Positions 29,775-41,900 of a stretch of 64,000 nucleotides of DNA are shown in pieces. The DNA is taken from the NCBI GenBank assembly GCA_963989385.1, contig OZ022501.1, forward strand, positions 82,506,979 to 82,570,978, written 5' to 3'. Within the stretch, counting starts at the first letter, position 1, and every line of letters begins with the position of its first letter. The notes below the pieces were generated by a model that was not told the DNA's origin, did not search any database, and was given only the letters and a program-made list of their open reading frames with translations. The position numbers and the translations under genes were made by a program. The DNA comes from Ctena decussata (taxonomy: Eukaryota; Mollusca; Bivalvia; Lucinida; Lucinidae).

Positions 29775-30065
29775 AATTAAGAAATAAAAGTAAAAAGTAT
29801 GCAAAGACCAGGAACTGAAACAATCAAAATCCAAATCCAGCCCTCAAACCATAGTTGGAAACAACTAAGATTACAAATAATCAAGATACAGAGAACATAT
29901 GGCCAACCGAGTGAGCAGCTTGTTCCCAAAAGGTGGCCACTCAGCAACCCAAACCGAACCAAAAATAATAAGAACATACATAAGGTAAAACATCACAGAA
30001 ACTCTGACACCAAAAACAGGCAACAAAGAACCACAACAGAACTACCGCCTTGGAACGGTCAAGTT
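29775..30065 (-). repeat. Copy of the GACCGTTCCAAGGCGGTA family
   Basis: On the minus strand, gaccgttccaaggcggtag and tctgttgtggttctttg match 46998-47040. The rest is diverged. No protein is recognised. Confidence 0.5.
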
Positions 30066-30185
30066 TTTATTTTTGTTCAGTATATTTCTTTTAAAAGTTG
30101 ACCCTCATTGTGAAAATGACTAGAGTTGGTTCCACTGAAAGAATATCAGTACACCTTAAAGCTCCATGAAAAGCCAATGATATAT

Positions 30186-30408
30186 GAGCCGTGACAGGGC
30201 AAAACCAACAAAGTGGTTAGGAAAGTCTCAGATCAGCCTGGGCCCAGTCTGATCAGAGTCTTTGCTGTCCCAGTGTAGGTAACTTAGACCCTTAGCTATC
30301 CTTTAAGTGCACAGCGAAGACTAGGATCAGACTGGGTGGATGCCCAGGCTGATCTGAGTCTTCGCTGGGCGCATATGCCACTTTGTTGGTTTTGTCATGT
30401 CATGGTAC
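30186..30408. mobile_element. Foldback element, GAGCC family, copy D
   Basis: gagccgtgacagggcaaaac to ttttgtcatgtcatggtac, with atat on both sides (30182-30185 and 30409-30412). The right end is mutated. Confidence 0.82.
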
Positions 30409-30794
30409 ATATCTGGCTAAAGATGTTAGTTTTAACTACACAACTTGTCTGGGGCTCTGGTTGTATGTTTGTTTCTGAAAATTGGCTTAATCATGCATAT
30501 AGAATTAGTTTTACATGTTTCATCTGAGTAATCCATGATTTAAATAATTCACAATATGGATGTCATTTATGATTTTAATGTCACTCATGATAATTGTAAT
30601 TTATATATCATCAAACTTTTATAAACAAATAAAAGATCTTTTCTATAATTGCTTTTCTTGTTTGTCCTATAAAATGCAAATTGTCCACATCGCCCACGGA
30701 TAAGTGCTCCCGTCTTCGGATCACATGATCTTCAGGGAGGCGATATTCTGTTCAAACCTAAATGGCCCCTCATTGCACAAAGTCCTTCATAATT

Positions 30795-31028
30795 GAGCCA
30801 CGACATGAGAAAACCAACATTGTGGTTGTGCGCCCAGTGCACTCAGATCAGCCTGAGCATCTGCAAAGTCTATTCAGACTCTTCGCTAAGCACTTAAAGG
30901 GTAGCTAAGGGTCTAAGCTACCTCCATGCGGACAGAGGTGACTCTGATCAGACTGGGCGGATGCCCAGGCTGATCTGAGTCTGCGCTGGACGCACAACCA
31001 CATTGTTGGTTTTGTCGTGTCGTGGCTC
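30795..31028. mobile_element. Foldback element, GAGCC family, copy E, inserted in a SINE fragment
   Basis: gagccacgacatgagaaaac to gtcgtgtcgtggctc, flanked by aatt at 30791-30794 and 31029-31032. The left neighbour cctcattgcacaaagtccttc and right neighbour acttccatagtcttgatatg resemble SINE family 1, so the element appears to have split a SINE remnant. Confidence 0.88.
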
Positions 31029-31279
31029 AATTACACTTCCATAGTCTTGATATGACTTAACTACCTTAATACTCATGATTAAAGGCAAACCATTCACTCG
31101 TGAAATACACAAAGTACATGTATGTACAAAAGGTAATAGACAAGTTATAGTGCTGCAGTAATTTATAATTTACAAGTATTATGCCAGTCAGTGCTGGACA
31201 TAGACACAAAGGCTCTTGATAATAAATTTTTTGTTGCAGTGACCTGATGATAGTATGAGCTCATTCGCAGTGCCATTAT

Positions 31280-31553
31280 GGCCTACTTCGCTTGGGGCTT
31301 AATCCGCCGCTATAGCCGCTGTTCCAATAATTAGCCAATTCCCACGTAAAGCATCTCCCAATCAAATGTTAGCGACCATTTTCGTGATCTTCCGACTAGG
31401 TTTGATACGTATTCACTGATTGGTGAAAATTTCTCATCGGTATTTTTGGGCTATAGCCGCGGCCATTCTCAGAGGTATGGTCAGAGCTATAGCCCCAACC
31501 GAACATCAGTAGCTTGGCTATAGCCGCGGAATTAGCCCCAAGCGAAGTAGGCC
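31280..31553. mobile_element. 274-bp TIR element (GGCCTACTTCGCTTGGGGC)
   Basis: Arms ggcctacttcgcttggggct and its complement at 31533-31553 extend inward through a gctatagccgcgg motif for about 38 bases. The element is GC-rich against an A/T-rich background, with several internal copies of ctatagccgcgg. No coding capacity. Confidence 0.8.
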
Positions 31554-31610
31554 AATGACCCACTTATATTAGAAAAATTTAAATCCATTGAACACTTTTT
31601 ATACCCCGCC

Positions 31611-32370
31611 ACACGTTAGTGGCGGGGTATTATGTTTTCACGTTGGCCGTCCGTGTGTCCGTCCGTAGTATGTACGTCCGTCCGTCCGCACTTCGTTTCC
31701 GTTCGATAACTTGAGTATTTATCAACGGATTTGCTTCAAATTTTGCATATGCATTTGTATCAAGAATGTCTCACTTGGGATTGTTAATGGGCAAATTTCG
31801 TTAAGTTCTGACAGAGTTATGGCACTTGTCAATGTACAAAAAATGGTTTTTGGCCTCCAGTTCCTTTACTACTTGGAGTATCATGATGAAACTTCACAAA
31901 CATGATTGAAGTTACAAAAGCTTTTTATGAGCACAGAAATTTTATCATCGGGGGTTGTCTGCCCATGCCCTGGGACCATATACATGTATAAAATCATGAA
32001 AAATTCCATATTAAATCAGAGTTTGAAGCAATTTTTCTGAAACTTTCAGCAAATGATCAGAGTGATGAAAGCCTCCAGTGATGCTCAAATTTACCCCATG
32101 GGAGTTATTTCCCCCTGTCCCTGGGCTCATTGGGGGTTATCTGCCCCTACCCTGGGACTATATACATGTATAAAATCATGAAAAATTCCATATAAAATCA
32201 GAGTTTGAAGCAATTTTTCTGAAACTTTCAGCAAATGATCAGAGTGAAGAAAGCCTCCAGTGATGCTCAAATTTACCCCATGGGAGTTATTTCCCCCTTT
32301 CTTCGGGCTATATATATGCATAAATCTGGAAAAATTGGTTTGTGAAAAAGGTTTGCAGTGGCGGGGTATC
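31611..32370. mobile_element. 760-bp element with ATACCCCGCCA / TGGCGGGGTAT ends
   Basis: The left end ataccccgccac forms a hairpin with gtggcggggta (31612-31640), and the right end gtggcggggtat lies at 32359-32370. A (gtcc)n run follows the left end. Inside, a block of about 125 bases (gagtttgaagcaatttttct ... aaatttaccccatgggagtt) is present twice, 178 bases apart. Open frames on both strands follow the repeat. Confidence 0.75.
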
Positions 32371-33447
32371 ACCCAGTCGTTTGCGATGCTTTTATTGAGA
32401 TGTGCAAACGCCAAGGACCTTAAAATAAAGTTCCCTGTTACCTTCAAAATATTTGTAGTGTCAGATTAAAGCATACTGAAAAGCCCTATAGTAAACAATT
32501 GGAACATATTGTAGTTAACATTCCAATATTACAATGAGGCGTGTGACGTCACGACTTTAAGTGATGTCAAAATAAACCTGGCTCCCTACAATTTGATTGG
32601 ACGTTATGATGTCATTGACATTGTTCTGCTTTTAGCAGAAAAACTATGTAAATGTTTTAGTGCTTAAATATTGTTATTTTATCAAGGTCTTGATTGAAAT
32701 GAATTTTGATGTTAATTGAAGTGTAAACTACATTGGGTCACTTGCGCAAAGTTTATGGACCCCACCTGTGTTCATTCACTTTCCACGTGACCCGATGTAA
32801 TTTACACTTGGATAAACCTCAGAAAATTAAGCAAAATTCTGAGATTGGTTGTTGTTCTTATTCACAGCATGGGCAGCAGAACTTATCCATAGTTGCACTT
32901 CCTGGCACCAAGTCTGTCCAATACTGAGATGGGCTACCTGATTGTGCCTCTTATGGTCAACCTAACCCTTATCATATACATAGAATGAGGTCATTCATTG
33001 TGTCAGACTCAGCCATGATCTAAAGTGTGATGTACATCTATTAAATAAGGATTAAAATATTAGCAATATCTATCAACCATGAAATACGGGTCTTGCAGCT
33101 AGTTCGATCATCTCCGGTTCTAGTCTGGTTGCTCCGCCTACAAAAATCAACAGCCAATCAAAACCAAAGAGACAAATATTTGTTTCTTGATTTGCAGGAG
33201 TTGATCCAGTAACATCCACTGATTCACTTTAGTCTGACCACGGTTGTTCTTTAGTTCTGAAGAGTTCCGATTTTGGTCACGTGATAACTAAACCAGAGAC
33301 AGATCAATCGAACTTTAGTCGGACCAGTTGTTCGAACTTGCTCACAGTGACATATATCAAATCCATTAAGGCAAAATCACTGCATCATGAATATTATAAG
33401 GGCCAAAACACTGGAGTCTGTATGGATGCTCTGTTGCTGAGAGTATT

Positions 33448-33679
33448 GAGCCGCGACATGACAAAACCAACAATGTGGTTGTGCACCAAGCGCAGACTAA
33501 TCAGCCTGGACATCTGCCCAGTTTGATAAGACTCCTCGTCAAGAGCTCAAAGCGCAGCTAAGGGTATAAGCTACCTCCATGCGGACAGCGAAGACTCTGA
33601 TCAGACTGTGCAGATGCCCAGGCTGATCTGAGTGCGCTGGGCGCACAACCACATTGTTGGTTTTGTCGTGTTGCGGCTC
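33448..33679. mobile_element. Foldback element, GAGCC family, copy F
   Basis: gagccgcgacatgacaaaac to gtcgtgttgcggctc. The flanks tatt and atat match only partly, so the target duplication is eroded or offset. Confidence 0.85.
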
Positions 33680-34169
33680 ATATTCTCATAGGTCATGGAA
33701 GCAGGATTCTGTTATGTGGCTGCTAGGGTTTCAGGGATACACCATCTGATCAAATACCGATCTAAACCTTGTATCTCAAATGGCATTGGAGATACAAAGC
33801 AATGTTAAAAGGCAATGTCTACATCCCACACGACACCAAATGGGAAATGGTAAAATAATTTAACATTAATAGTTCTCAGGCAATATGAGTGGATAGCTCA
33901 TTCCCATGTAGGTGGTATCAAAGCATAGCTACATTAAGGACATACATCGTCTATTTTTAATTTTTAACTACCTATATTTTATGTACTGTAAAACACGTAT
34001 ACTTGGAGGTTACCGAATTTTGGCGATATTGGCGGTTTAGGTAAAACGCGCTAAAATATAAGTCTGCCAATATTTGATTTTCAATACATTTCAATACATT
34101 TACATACACACAGCATAACAGCGGTTCAGGTAAAAAGAAGTACCTGATGTGTTTCTGAGATAATTTCTT

Positions 34170-34270
34170 TACCTTTCCATTAAACTCTACATTGTGGCAT
34201 CCCATTAAAATCGCCTCATTGAGGCGATTCTATTGGGATGCCACAATGTATAGTTTAATGGAAAAGTAAG
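34170..34270. repeat. Long hairpin (CATTAAACTCTACATTGTGG)
   Basis: cattaaactctacattgtgg with catcccattaaaatcgcctca, then its near-perfect inverse tgaggcgattctattgggatg and ccacaatgtatagtttaatg. Arms are about 45 bases with almost no loop. Confidence 0.75.
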
Positions 34271-34400
34271 AAAAGTTGTTACAAATAAGCATCAATTTTT
34301 CTTTATTATCTGGAGCAATAGTATATCATGAATGCCAAAATTAATCTGTGTCGATTTTTCATTTTAAACCGCAGTTACTGTAAAACAACAACTGTACACA

Positions 34401-34705
34401 GTTACCGTAACAAGCTTCAAATACCTTGGAGCAGTTGTCTCAGATGATGGCTCAAAACAGGAGGTTCTCTCAAGGATTGCACAAGCCACTTCAGCTCTTA
34501 CCAAGCTGAAACCAATTTGCAGAGATAACAACATATCTCTAGGATCAAAGGTGAAACAAATGGGCTCCCTTGTCATTTCCATATATCTGTATGCCTGTGA
34601 ATTGTGGACCTTGACAACAGAGTTAGAGAAAAGAACGCAGGCCTTTGAGATGAGATGCTGCCGAAGGTTACTGAACACTGGGATAGAATAGAATAGAATA
34701 GACTG
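34401..34705 (+). pseudogene. LINE reverse-transcriptase C-terminal remnant
   Basis: In one plus-strand frame from about 34401 the sequence reads FKYLGAVVSDDGS, RIAQATSALTKLK, SLGSKV and LYACELWTL then EKRTQAFEMRCCRRLL. This is the familiar thumb-region signature of animal non-LTR reverse transcriptases. It ends abruptly in a (gaata)n microsatellite with an in-frame stop. The catalytic core is absent, so it is dead; the element is classed as a LINE, clade uncertain. Confidence 0.85.
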
Positions 34706-35152
34706 TAAAACACATAAATGCAGCTCTTGGCAGTATGTAGATGCCTGTGAATGTCACATATATGTTACAGGAGTCACAATGGAAACTAGGACCAGAAGGT
34801 ACATTTAAGCTCCCACTCCAGTTACCTTTAGAAGAACAGTGAGGGAACGTTGTATTCGGCTATCCAGCTACTCATTGAAGTCGACAACCAGAATTGAATC
34901 TGATTGGAGGCAAAAATAAAATATGAAAATGGCAGAGTTGCTCCCCCTAAATTTTTACCCATTCAGCATAAATAATCCAAACAAAGCAGTCCTGAGCCAA
35001 CACAATCAGCTCTATGGAAGGTTTAGAAAAAAATATCGCATGCCACCCAGCTAAACAAAAACATGTTCAAATACATAAATGCCCATTAAATAACACGAAT
35101 CTTATTGTATTTCCAGTATATGTCTAATGACCATATACTTTTCGTTTTTCAT

Positions 35153-36091
35153 TGTCTGCTCCTTTCATGATGCCTGGAGTTTGTCTGTTCCTTTCATGAT
35201 GCCTGGAGTTTGTCTGTTTCTTTCATGATGCCTGGAGTTTGTCTGTTCCTTTCACGATGCCTGGAGTTTGTTTCTTTCATGATGCCTGGAGTTTGTCTGT
35301 TCCTTTCATGATGCCTGGAGTTTGTCTGTTCCTTTCATGATGCCTAGAGTTTGTCTGTTCCTTTCATGATGCCTAGAGTTTGTCTGTTTCTTTCATGATG
35401 CCTGGAGTTTGTCTGTTTCTTTCACGATGCCTGGAGTTTGTTTCTTGCATGATGCCTGGAGTTTTTCTGTTCCTTTATGCCTGGAGTTTGTCTGTTCCTT
35501 TCACGATGCCTGGAGTTTGTCTGTTCCTTTCATGATGCCTAGAGTTTGTCTGTTTCTTTCATGATGCCTAGAGTTTGTCTGTTTCTTTCATGATGCCTGG
35601 AGTTTGTCTGTTTCTTTCACGATGCCTGGAGTTTGTCTGTTTCTTTCATGATGCCTGGAGTTTGTTTCCTCACGATGCCTGGAGTTTGTCTGTTTCTTTC
35701 ATGAAGCCTGGAGTTTGTCTGTTCCTTTCATGATGCCTGGAGTTTGTCTGTTCCTTTCATGATGCCTGGAGTTTGTCTGTTCCTTTCATGATGCCTGGAG
35801 TTTGTCTGTTCCTTTCATGATGCCTGGAGTTTGTTTCTTTCACGATGCCTGGAGTTTGTCTGTTCCTTTCATGATGCCTGGAGTTTGTCTGTTCCTTTCA
35901 TGGTGCCTGGAGTTTGTTCCTTTCATGATGCCTGGAGTTTGTCTGTTTCTTTCACGATGCCTGGAGTTTGTCTGTTCCTTTCACGATGCCTGGAGTTTGT
36001 CTGTTTCTTTGACGATGCCTGGAGTTTGTCTGTTTCTTTCACGATGCCTGGAGTTTGTCTGTTCCTTTCATGATGCCTGGAGTTTGTTTGT
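35153..36091. repeat. Minisatellite, unit about 29 bp, roughly 32 copies
   Basis: Tandem units of cctttcatgatgcctggagtttgtctgtt (given in pieces: tttcatgatg, cctggagttt, gtctgtt) with point variants (tttcacgatg, cctagagt) and some shortened units. A 188-codon open frame crosses it only because the units lack stops; it is not taken as a gene. Confidence 0.92.
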
Positions 36092-36439
36092 GTGTTTGTT
36101 TGCCTTCATTGCAGGTGTGTCACAAAGTTTTCAGTGTTTTTGTTTAGCTGGGTGGCACTCGATAATTTGTTCAAAAGCTATTGAAATGTGCGTTAAACAC
36201 GCTGTGACTTGTTTGTGGCTTTTAGCGCTTTATCAATATCAATATTTACAGTGTGCCTGTAGAATTTCAGCCTGCAGATCTGCACATTATGATAACAATC
36301 TTCTCCTGTTCGCATCAAAGTATCACGCCTGGGAAAAGCGCAATTCCATTCCAAGCTGGAAATTATAGATTTGAGTTTCTGGAAAGAGTAAGCCAATATA
36401 TGATAATGCTATCTGAGTCATATAGTTTTGTGAGCAAAT

Positions 36440-36500
36440 ATTACTTTGGAGTAAAAGAACTAGCCAGGGTATCACAAAACTCGTGAAAGTAGCCAAACCG
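36440..36500 (+). repeat. Fragment of the GAAAGTGGCCAAACC family
   Basis: aactagccagggtatcacaa and tgaaagtagccaaaccgg match the left part of the copies at 26985 and 63085, then stop where the 5S-like segment begins. Confidence 0.5.
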
Positions 36501-36501
36501 G

Positions 36502-36600
36502 TTGAGTGGTGGACTGCTGTTGCTAGTTAAGCAACGTTTGGCTCAGCTAATTCCTGGATGGGTGACCAAGGTGATTTGGGTGAAATCAGTTTTCCTGCAT
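36502..36600 (+). pseudogene. 5S-rRNA-like fragment (5S pseudogene or 5S-derived SINE head)
   Basis: agttaagcaacgt (36525-36537) and tggatgggtgacc (36555-36567) are exact box A and box C words of the 5S rRNA internal promoter, at nearly the right spacing, with degraded sequence between and after. The 5' part of 5S is missing or diverged. Confidence 0.75.
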
Positions 36601-37061
36601 TCCAACGAACATTTGCGTATTTTCATAAAGTTTACTGCAAAACGATTTATCCCAGCGAGCACAAGACATTAAAACAAAATTGAATCAATATAGGGAACAA
36701 ACATGTTTTTTCATGCCTTAACGTTTGCGAGATCCCTCGGTTAGATTTTTAGATTTAGATTTTAGATTAAACATATTTTATCCCTCGGTTTCAGGTTTCA
36801 ACATCTCCCTCGGGACCTTGCAAACGTAATTCACTTCCCCTTGTCATAATTCATACGTGGTATCAACTGCTGTGAACTACATCACGTTCATTTTGTTTGT
36901 TTGTTATATACATGTATGTTTAGTTCACATAGACCAGTTAGGGGTCTTTGACTTAGTGATTTTAACAGTCCTAATAAAGACATGATGGCTAACCTCCTGA
37001 AGCTTGAGGTATCATACACTTCATAGTTTTGTCGCCGACACCAATTGGTGCAAAAGGACCA

Positions 37062-37259
37062 GGCCCAGAGGTTATAAAATTTGAGTACAGTCTCAAACTC
37101 AAAATAAAGCACACTAATTGGCTGCTTCCGAGCACATGCTCGGAAGCAGCCGATCAGTGTGCTTTATTTTGAGTTTGAGCACATGCTCGGAAGCAGCCGA
37201 CCAGTGTGCTTTATTTTGAGTTTGAGATTATACTCAAGTTACATAACCTCGAACCCAGG
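37062..37259. mobile_element. GGTTCGAGGTTATAAAAC foldback element with internal duplication
   Basis: Arms cagaggttataaaatttgag and acataacctcgaaccc enclose ggctgcttccgagcacatgc and its inverse. The block gcacatgctcggaagcagcc...ttattttgagtttga appears twice in tandem. Related to 26701 and 2042. Confidence 0.78.
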
Positions 37260-37379
37260 AATTATGATGCAGTAGAGGAAAAGCTTTACGGTCGCCACAC
37301 GGCACCTAACACCACCTGCATTGAAGACAAGCCAAAGGAGACGTTTTCTGGATAAGCTTATGGATCTCGGCTGTGTTTT

Positions 37380-38904
37380 CTCATGGCACGGCTCAGGTGC
37401 CATTGTTTACCCAATTTAAAATTCTGTGCCCTTAGTTTTGCAACAATCTTTATATCATGTCACTGTTTGCAGAAGCATATACCTTGATGAATAGATCAAA
37501 GCACCTGAGCAAAAAAGCGTTCAAATGAATTCTACATTAGCCTTCACTTTTCAGAATTCTTGAAACCATCGAGGCGGAAAGTCCCCAAAGGCCACAGTCC
37601 ATTAAATAGTCAGGGCACTAGATTAGCATGCTGACAGAATCGATGTTTTTAAAAATCCTTTTATGAGTGAAAGAACGTACCAGACGGCATGTATGAAGGC
37701 CCAGAGAAGCCTGTGCTTCTGTGCAGTGTGGCCACAGCCTCGTTTTTATCTATGGCCACAAACTTAGAGACACTATCATTATTGTATTCAGATTGCAAGG
37801 ACGCGCAAACTTTCGGGAAGTTGGTCAGGTTTATCGTTCTAAGATAAGGCGGCTCCTTATGGCATGCGCGCAAAGCATTAACTCAGATCAGCCTGCCAAT
37901 CCATGCAATTCAGTCAGATTTTTCTTCTTCGCTTCAACAATGTATGAATCTTGAGAAAACCTGTAGAGGGATCTCTATAAAGAAAATTAAAGACATATCA
38001 GCCTGCGCATCTGTGCACCGAGGCACCATTTTCAGGCGAGGCTAATTTACACTATATGTGCAATTTTTAATATACGTCAGTTGAGTTCGATCAATAGAGA
38101 TCGAAGCCTATTCAAAAGCGTCCTGCTTCTGATAACAATAAGCATTACCATGGTAAACCTAAATATGGCGTCACTTTAACCAGTTTTCGTGTTTGTTTTA
38201 AAATTTTAACAGACCGATTTTTTCGATCGGGCGAACTGTAAAGATGCTGATAGAATGGCAAACAGTGTATACCTTGATCAGACTGCGCATAGAGCAGTCT
38301 GTACAAGGTTTTCACTGTTTGCTCTAGTTTGAATGTCTCAGTGTTTGGGGCCATTTAGGTAAACTCGGCTTGAAACTCCTGGTAAACTATTGGAAAGTCG
38401 ATGAAAACGTCATTAGTGAAAAGGTGGAATGGAACTTAATGTTGATTTAAACGATCGTAGCACAAAACTGGCTGTAAGCTTTATTGCGATTAAAGACATG
38501 ACAATGTTAGGGAGGGTGACATTTATATAGGAGACTATGTAGAACAGTAATTCTATTTTCAGCATTTTGAGGAAAAATGATTTTACGTTGTGTCAGCAAT
38601 TGCAAAGTTTGTGTCAAAGACATTTAAATTTTTTGTGTTTAATTATATATTCATGCGTGAAATTGGCTTAGTGAAATAAAGATGACGCGTTTGACAGAAA
38701 TTTGACACACTGAAATAAAGATGGAAAAATTTGCCAGGAATGTCTCATAAATGTCAGTGTTAGTTGAACAACCTGTTCTTAAAGAAATTCTGTGATTTTT
38801 CTTAATTCTTGAAATACAAATTTACTGACATAAATATTCAGGTTTGGAGGGAAAATATTTCAGAGAGTAAAGTTTTACCGTAGGTTGAATTGAGACTGAG
38901 CAAT
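37380..38904. other. Intergenic stretch upstream of the second gene
   Basis: Mostly unique sequence. 38225-38345 holds gcaaacagtgtataccttga and a partial inverse, an interspersed repeat also seen diverged at 45800-45915. Just before the second gene the phrase ctgaaataaagatg is repeated (about 38672 and 38711). No TATA box or other promoter motif is convincing. Confidence 0.4.
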
Positions 38905-38970
38905 ATGGAGGCGTTACTGAAGAACGAGACCGTGAGAGTGAAAATCAAGAGCCTGTCTCCACAAGTCAGG
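38905..38970 (+). CDS. Unrecognised gene, coding exon 1
   Basis: Twenty-two codons from ATG to CAA GTC AGG, directly followed by gtaagtag, a consensus donor. Local base composition is more GC-rich than the A/T-rich surroundings. An in-frame TTG lies five codons upstream, so the ATG at 38905 is preferred. Confidence 0.5.
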
Positions 38971-41900
38971 GTAAGTAGTCACCACCGGGCACGATGGAAG
39001 TTTATTTCGCACATACAACAACATATTTCAACGTTCCCGGAATGTATTGTTCCCGGAACGTATTTGTATTATTTGGTTATTTGGGAAATACGAGTATGTT
39101 GTTATACGTGCGAAATGGGTCAGTATTACAGTAGAGTTACCACCTGGGAACAAATGAGTGAAAAATTACTATACTAAAAATATCATTAAGATGAAATAGT
39201 GAAATAGGACATGACAATTTTCGTTTTTATAGTCAAACAAAATAATCATAAAAATCCTGGACTATAGGCCCTTTAAATTCCATACCATACGTGGAAACGT
39301 GTATTGCAGTAAAATCTTACTGTAGCGCATGTAGACGTATCAAATTTTTTATGCGAAACATGAAGAATATCACAAATTTAGGAATGATTATCAAAATTAC
39401 AAAGCTTTTTGTTTGGAAGATTATTTCAGTACGCCATCAAAACAGCATTGAAATTCAGCTGAATGTATGTTTGTTCGAAGTCTTGAGTATATTGGTGCTG
39501 ATCATTTAACTTGTACCATACCAGGGACTTCTGAAATGTGATTTTTCTTTTATTAATATTATTCATTTTATCAGTATTCAAACAATATCAACATAATCTT
39601 AACGTTTATAAATTTGATTCAAACAATATTATAACTAGTTAAATAATCTAACACCTTACAAACTAGAGACACCTGTAATTCACTGTTGGCAGAGGTAAAT
39701 TTCATACTAACCGTGGTCATAAATGCACAGCGCTTTTTACTCAATTTTTCCCTTTTTTTGCTAGCAAATCTTTTAATTATTTCCTATGTACGTATTTTCC
39801 AACACTTCATCAGGTACGCGTGTTTCGTGTTTACCTTAATGTCTTTGCTATGTTCAGCTGCAGCTCGTGTTAGCAGAATTTCAGCATTAACAATTAACCG
39901 TGTGTCAAGACTTTCCGTTGACTTTTGCTTTCATTCTCTTTGGGATATATTTTCTTCCCCCAGAATCTTTTATTTTATCTTAAGCTCTCCTTGATCTTTC
40001 CTTACTAGACCTTGAGCTGACCATAGACCCCCCCCCCCCCCCAAGGGGGAATTTTGGACACTATGATTTTCTGAAACTACATTATATACGAAACAAAATG
40101 ACACATGTTAGCCCTCTGTACGTTGGGGCATTAACGTATAACGTCAACGTTACTTACACTACCCAAATTTACATATTCACGTTATAATAGAAAATACACA
40201 TTGGTATACAAATGTTAGTATTCGCCCTAAATAATGTTGGGTTTTGTCTGCTAGTACATAAATCGCTGTTTCAAGGTAATTGACATTGTCAACGATAAGT
40301 TGACTAACCCGTATAATGTAGTTTACGTTGTATTTGACGTTTTCCCCTTCAGTGTCTCAATACATGTAATATAAGGAGAAAATTGTAAGAATGAAGTGAA
40401 GAGAAAAGTAATTGTCATATATATGACTGTTTCAATAGTCTAGTATAAAAAACAAACAAAAAAAAAGTCTTACAAAACTCATCAGCAGTCACGATAAATA
40501 TGTAACGTATATAACCACAACAAAAATTCGAAAAAAAAAAAAAAAAAAAAACAGACTAAATCTCTGAATTGGTGGATTGAAGTTTATACGTGCTCAATCA
40601 ATCTTCTTTGATTCATACACAGCTTAGATAAGTTAGGCAGCAGTTAGCAGTGGATATATTAAATGTGGACAGAAACTTATTTTTGAAGAATTAAACTACA
40701 AAATGACGAGAAAAGCTAAGAAAGCCAACATCAGCTGCATTTCATTTTTAATTTTATCTATATTATCTCTTAAGTAGACACTGTTGTATATGTAAATATG
40801 AAGAAACGCCCGTTTTATATGTCCTCAAACTATAAAAAAAAAAATTGGATAGTGTATATTTAAAATCAATCTAACAGTAATGTTACGTTACATAATTGTA
40901 ATATGTCGGGGGATAAGATTTGTGAGTCATCTTTTATCAAAAATTTAGTTCCCGGGCAATATGAATTATTCATTGCTGTAGTATTAGCTTACCACTGGTC
41001 GTCAGATGGCAATTTAGCTCTTTGAAATACACAAAAAAACTCAGCAAGACGCACATAGATTGTTATAACTGAAGCATTTCGACCCTGCCTTCAATTCAGT
41101 TTCACTTAAAAGTGACTTCATAAAGATGATTTTTTAAAAATTTTATACATAGAATGAAATAAGTAAGAGTTGATATATGCTACAACTGATTAATATTTAG
41201 GTTCTCGTCATGATGGGGATAAAACCAATTTTGCGACCTGTGCTGTTGGCTGAGCCATTCAATTACCCTACGTACAAATATGCAACTGTGACTGCCAGCC
41301 GAGGCAATCAAAAGCAGTACCAACTCTCCCAACAGGGATAAACACCATTTTTCTATGCTGTCAGTCGAATCGTCATCCACGAGCCTCTTTGCACAGTAAC
41401 TGCTTTACATAGATTAGCAAATATGTGTGGCTCCCGTGATCATAACTTACACATTAATTTGTGATCTACATGATCTGTTTATGCAGCTCCCGGCCATCAA
41501 ATACATTACAAACTATTAACAATGTGAAAATTTAAGGCTGATAGAAAGTGACATACTTTATAACGCATACATCATTCTGTCATCAGCTTGTTCTATAGTT
41601 CTATTTTTCATTCTGTTGTTACAAATATTTAACTGGTCAGGTAATTTTGCAAACCCCATGGTTTTATTCCCACTTGTTGTTACTATCACGGACTAAAGGT
41701 GTTACGAAATACAAATTCCAGTCAGACAATTTTTCAATATGTAAGCAACTAAAATTGTTGTTTGGATATTGCCAAAATGCTGTATTCCCTAACAGTATTT
41801 AATAAATTTGGACAAAGATGATAAGATAAGCAGTAAGATGTCATAAATAAACAGTTTTCAACCATATCTATTGCTAAAAAGTAAACAATATGGTAATACA

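Noticed and set aside
35802..36368. 188-codon plus-strand frame (repeats of FHDAWSL / FMMPGVC)
   Set aside because: It is the 29-bp minisatellite read in a frame without stops; the frame shifts between units and no domain or splice context is present.
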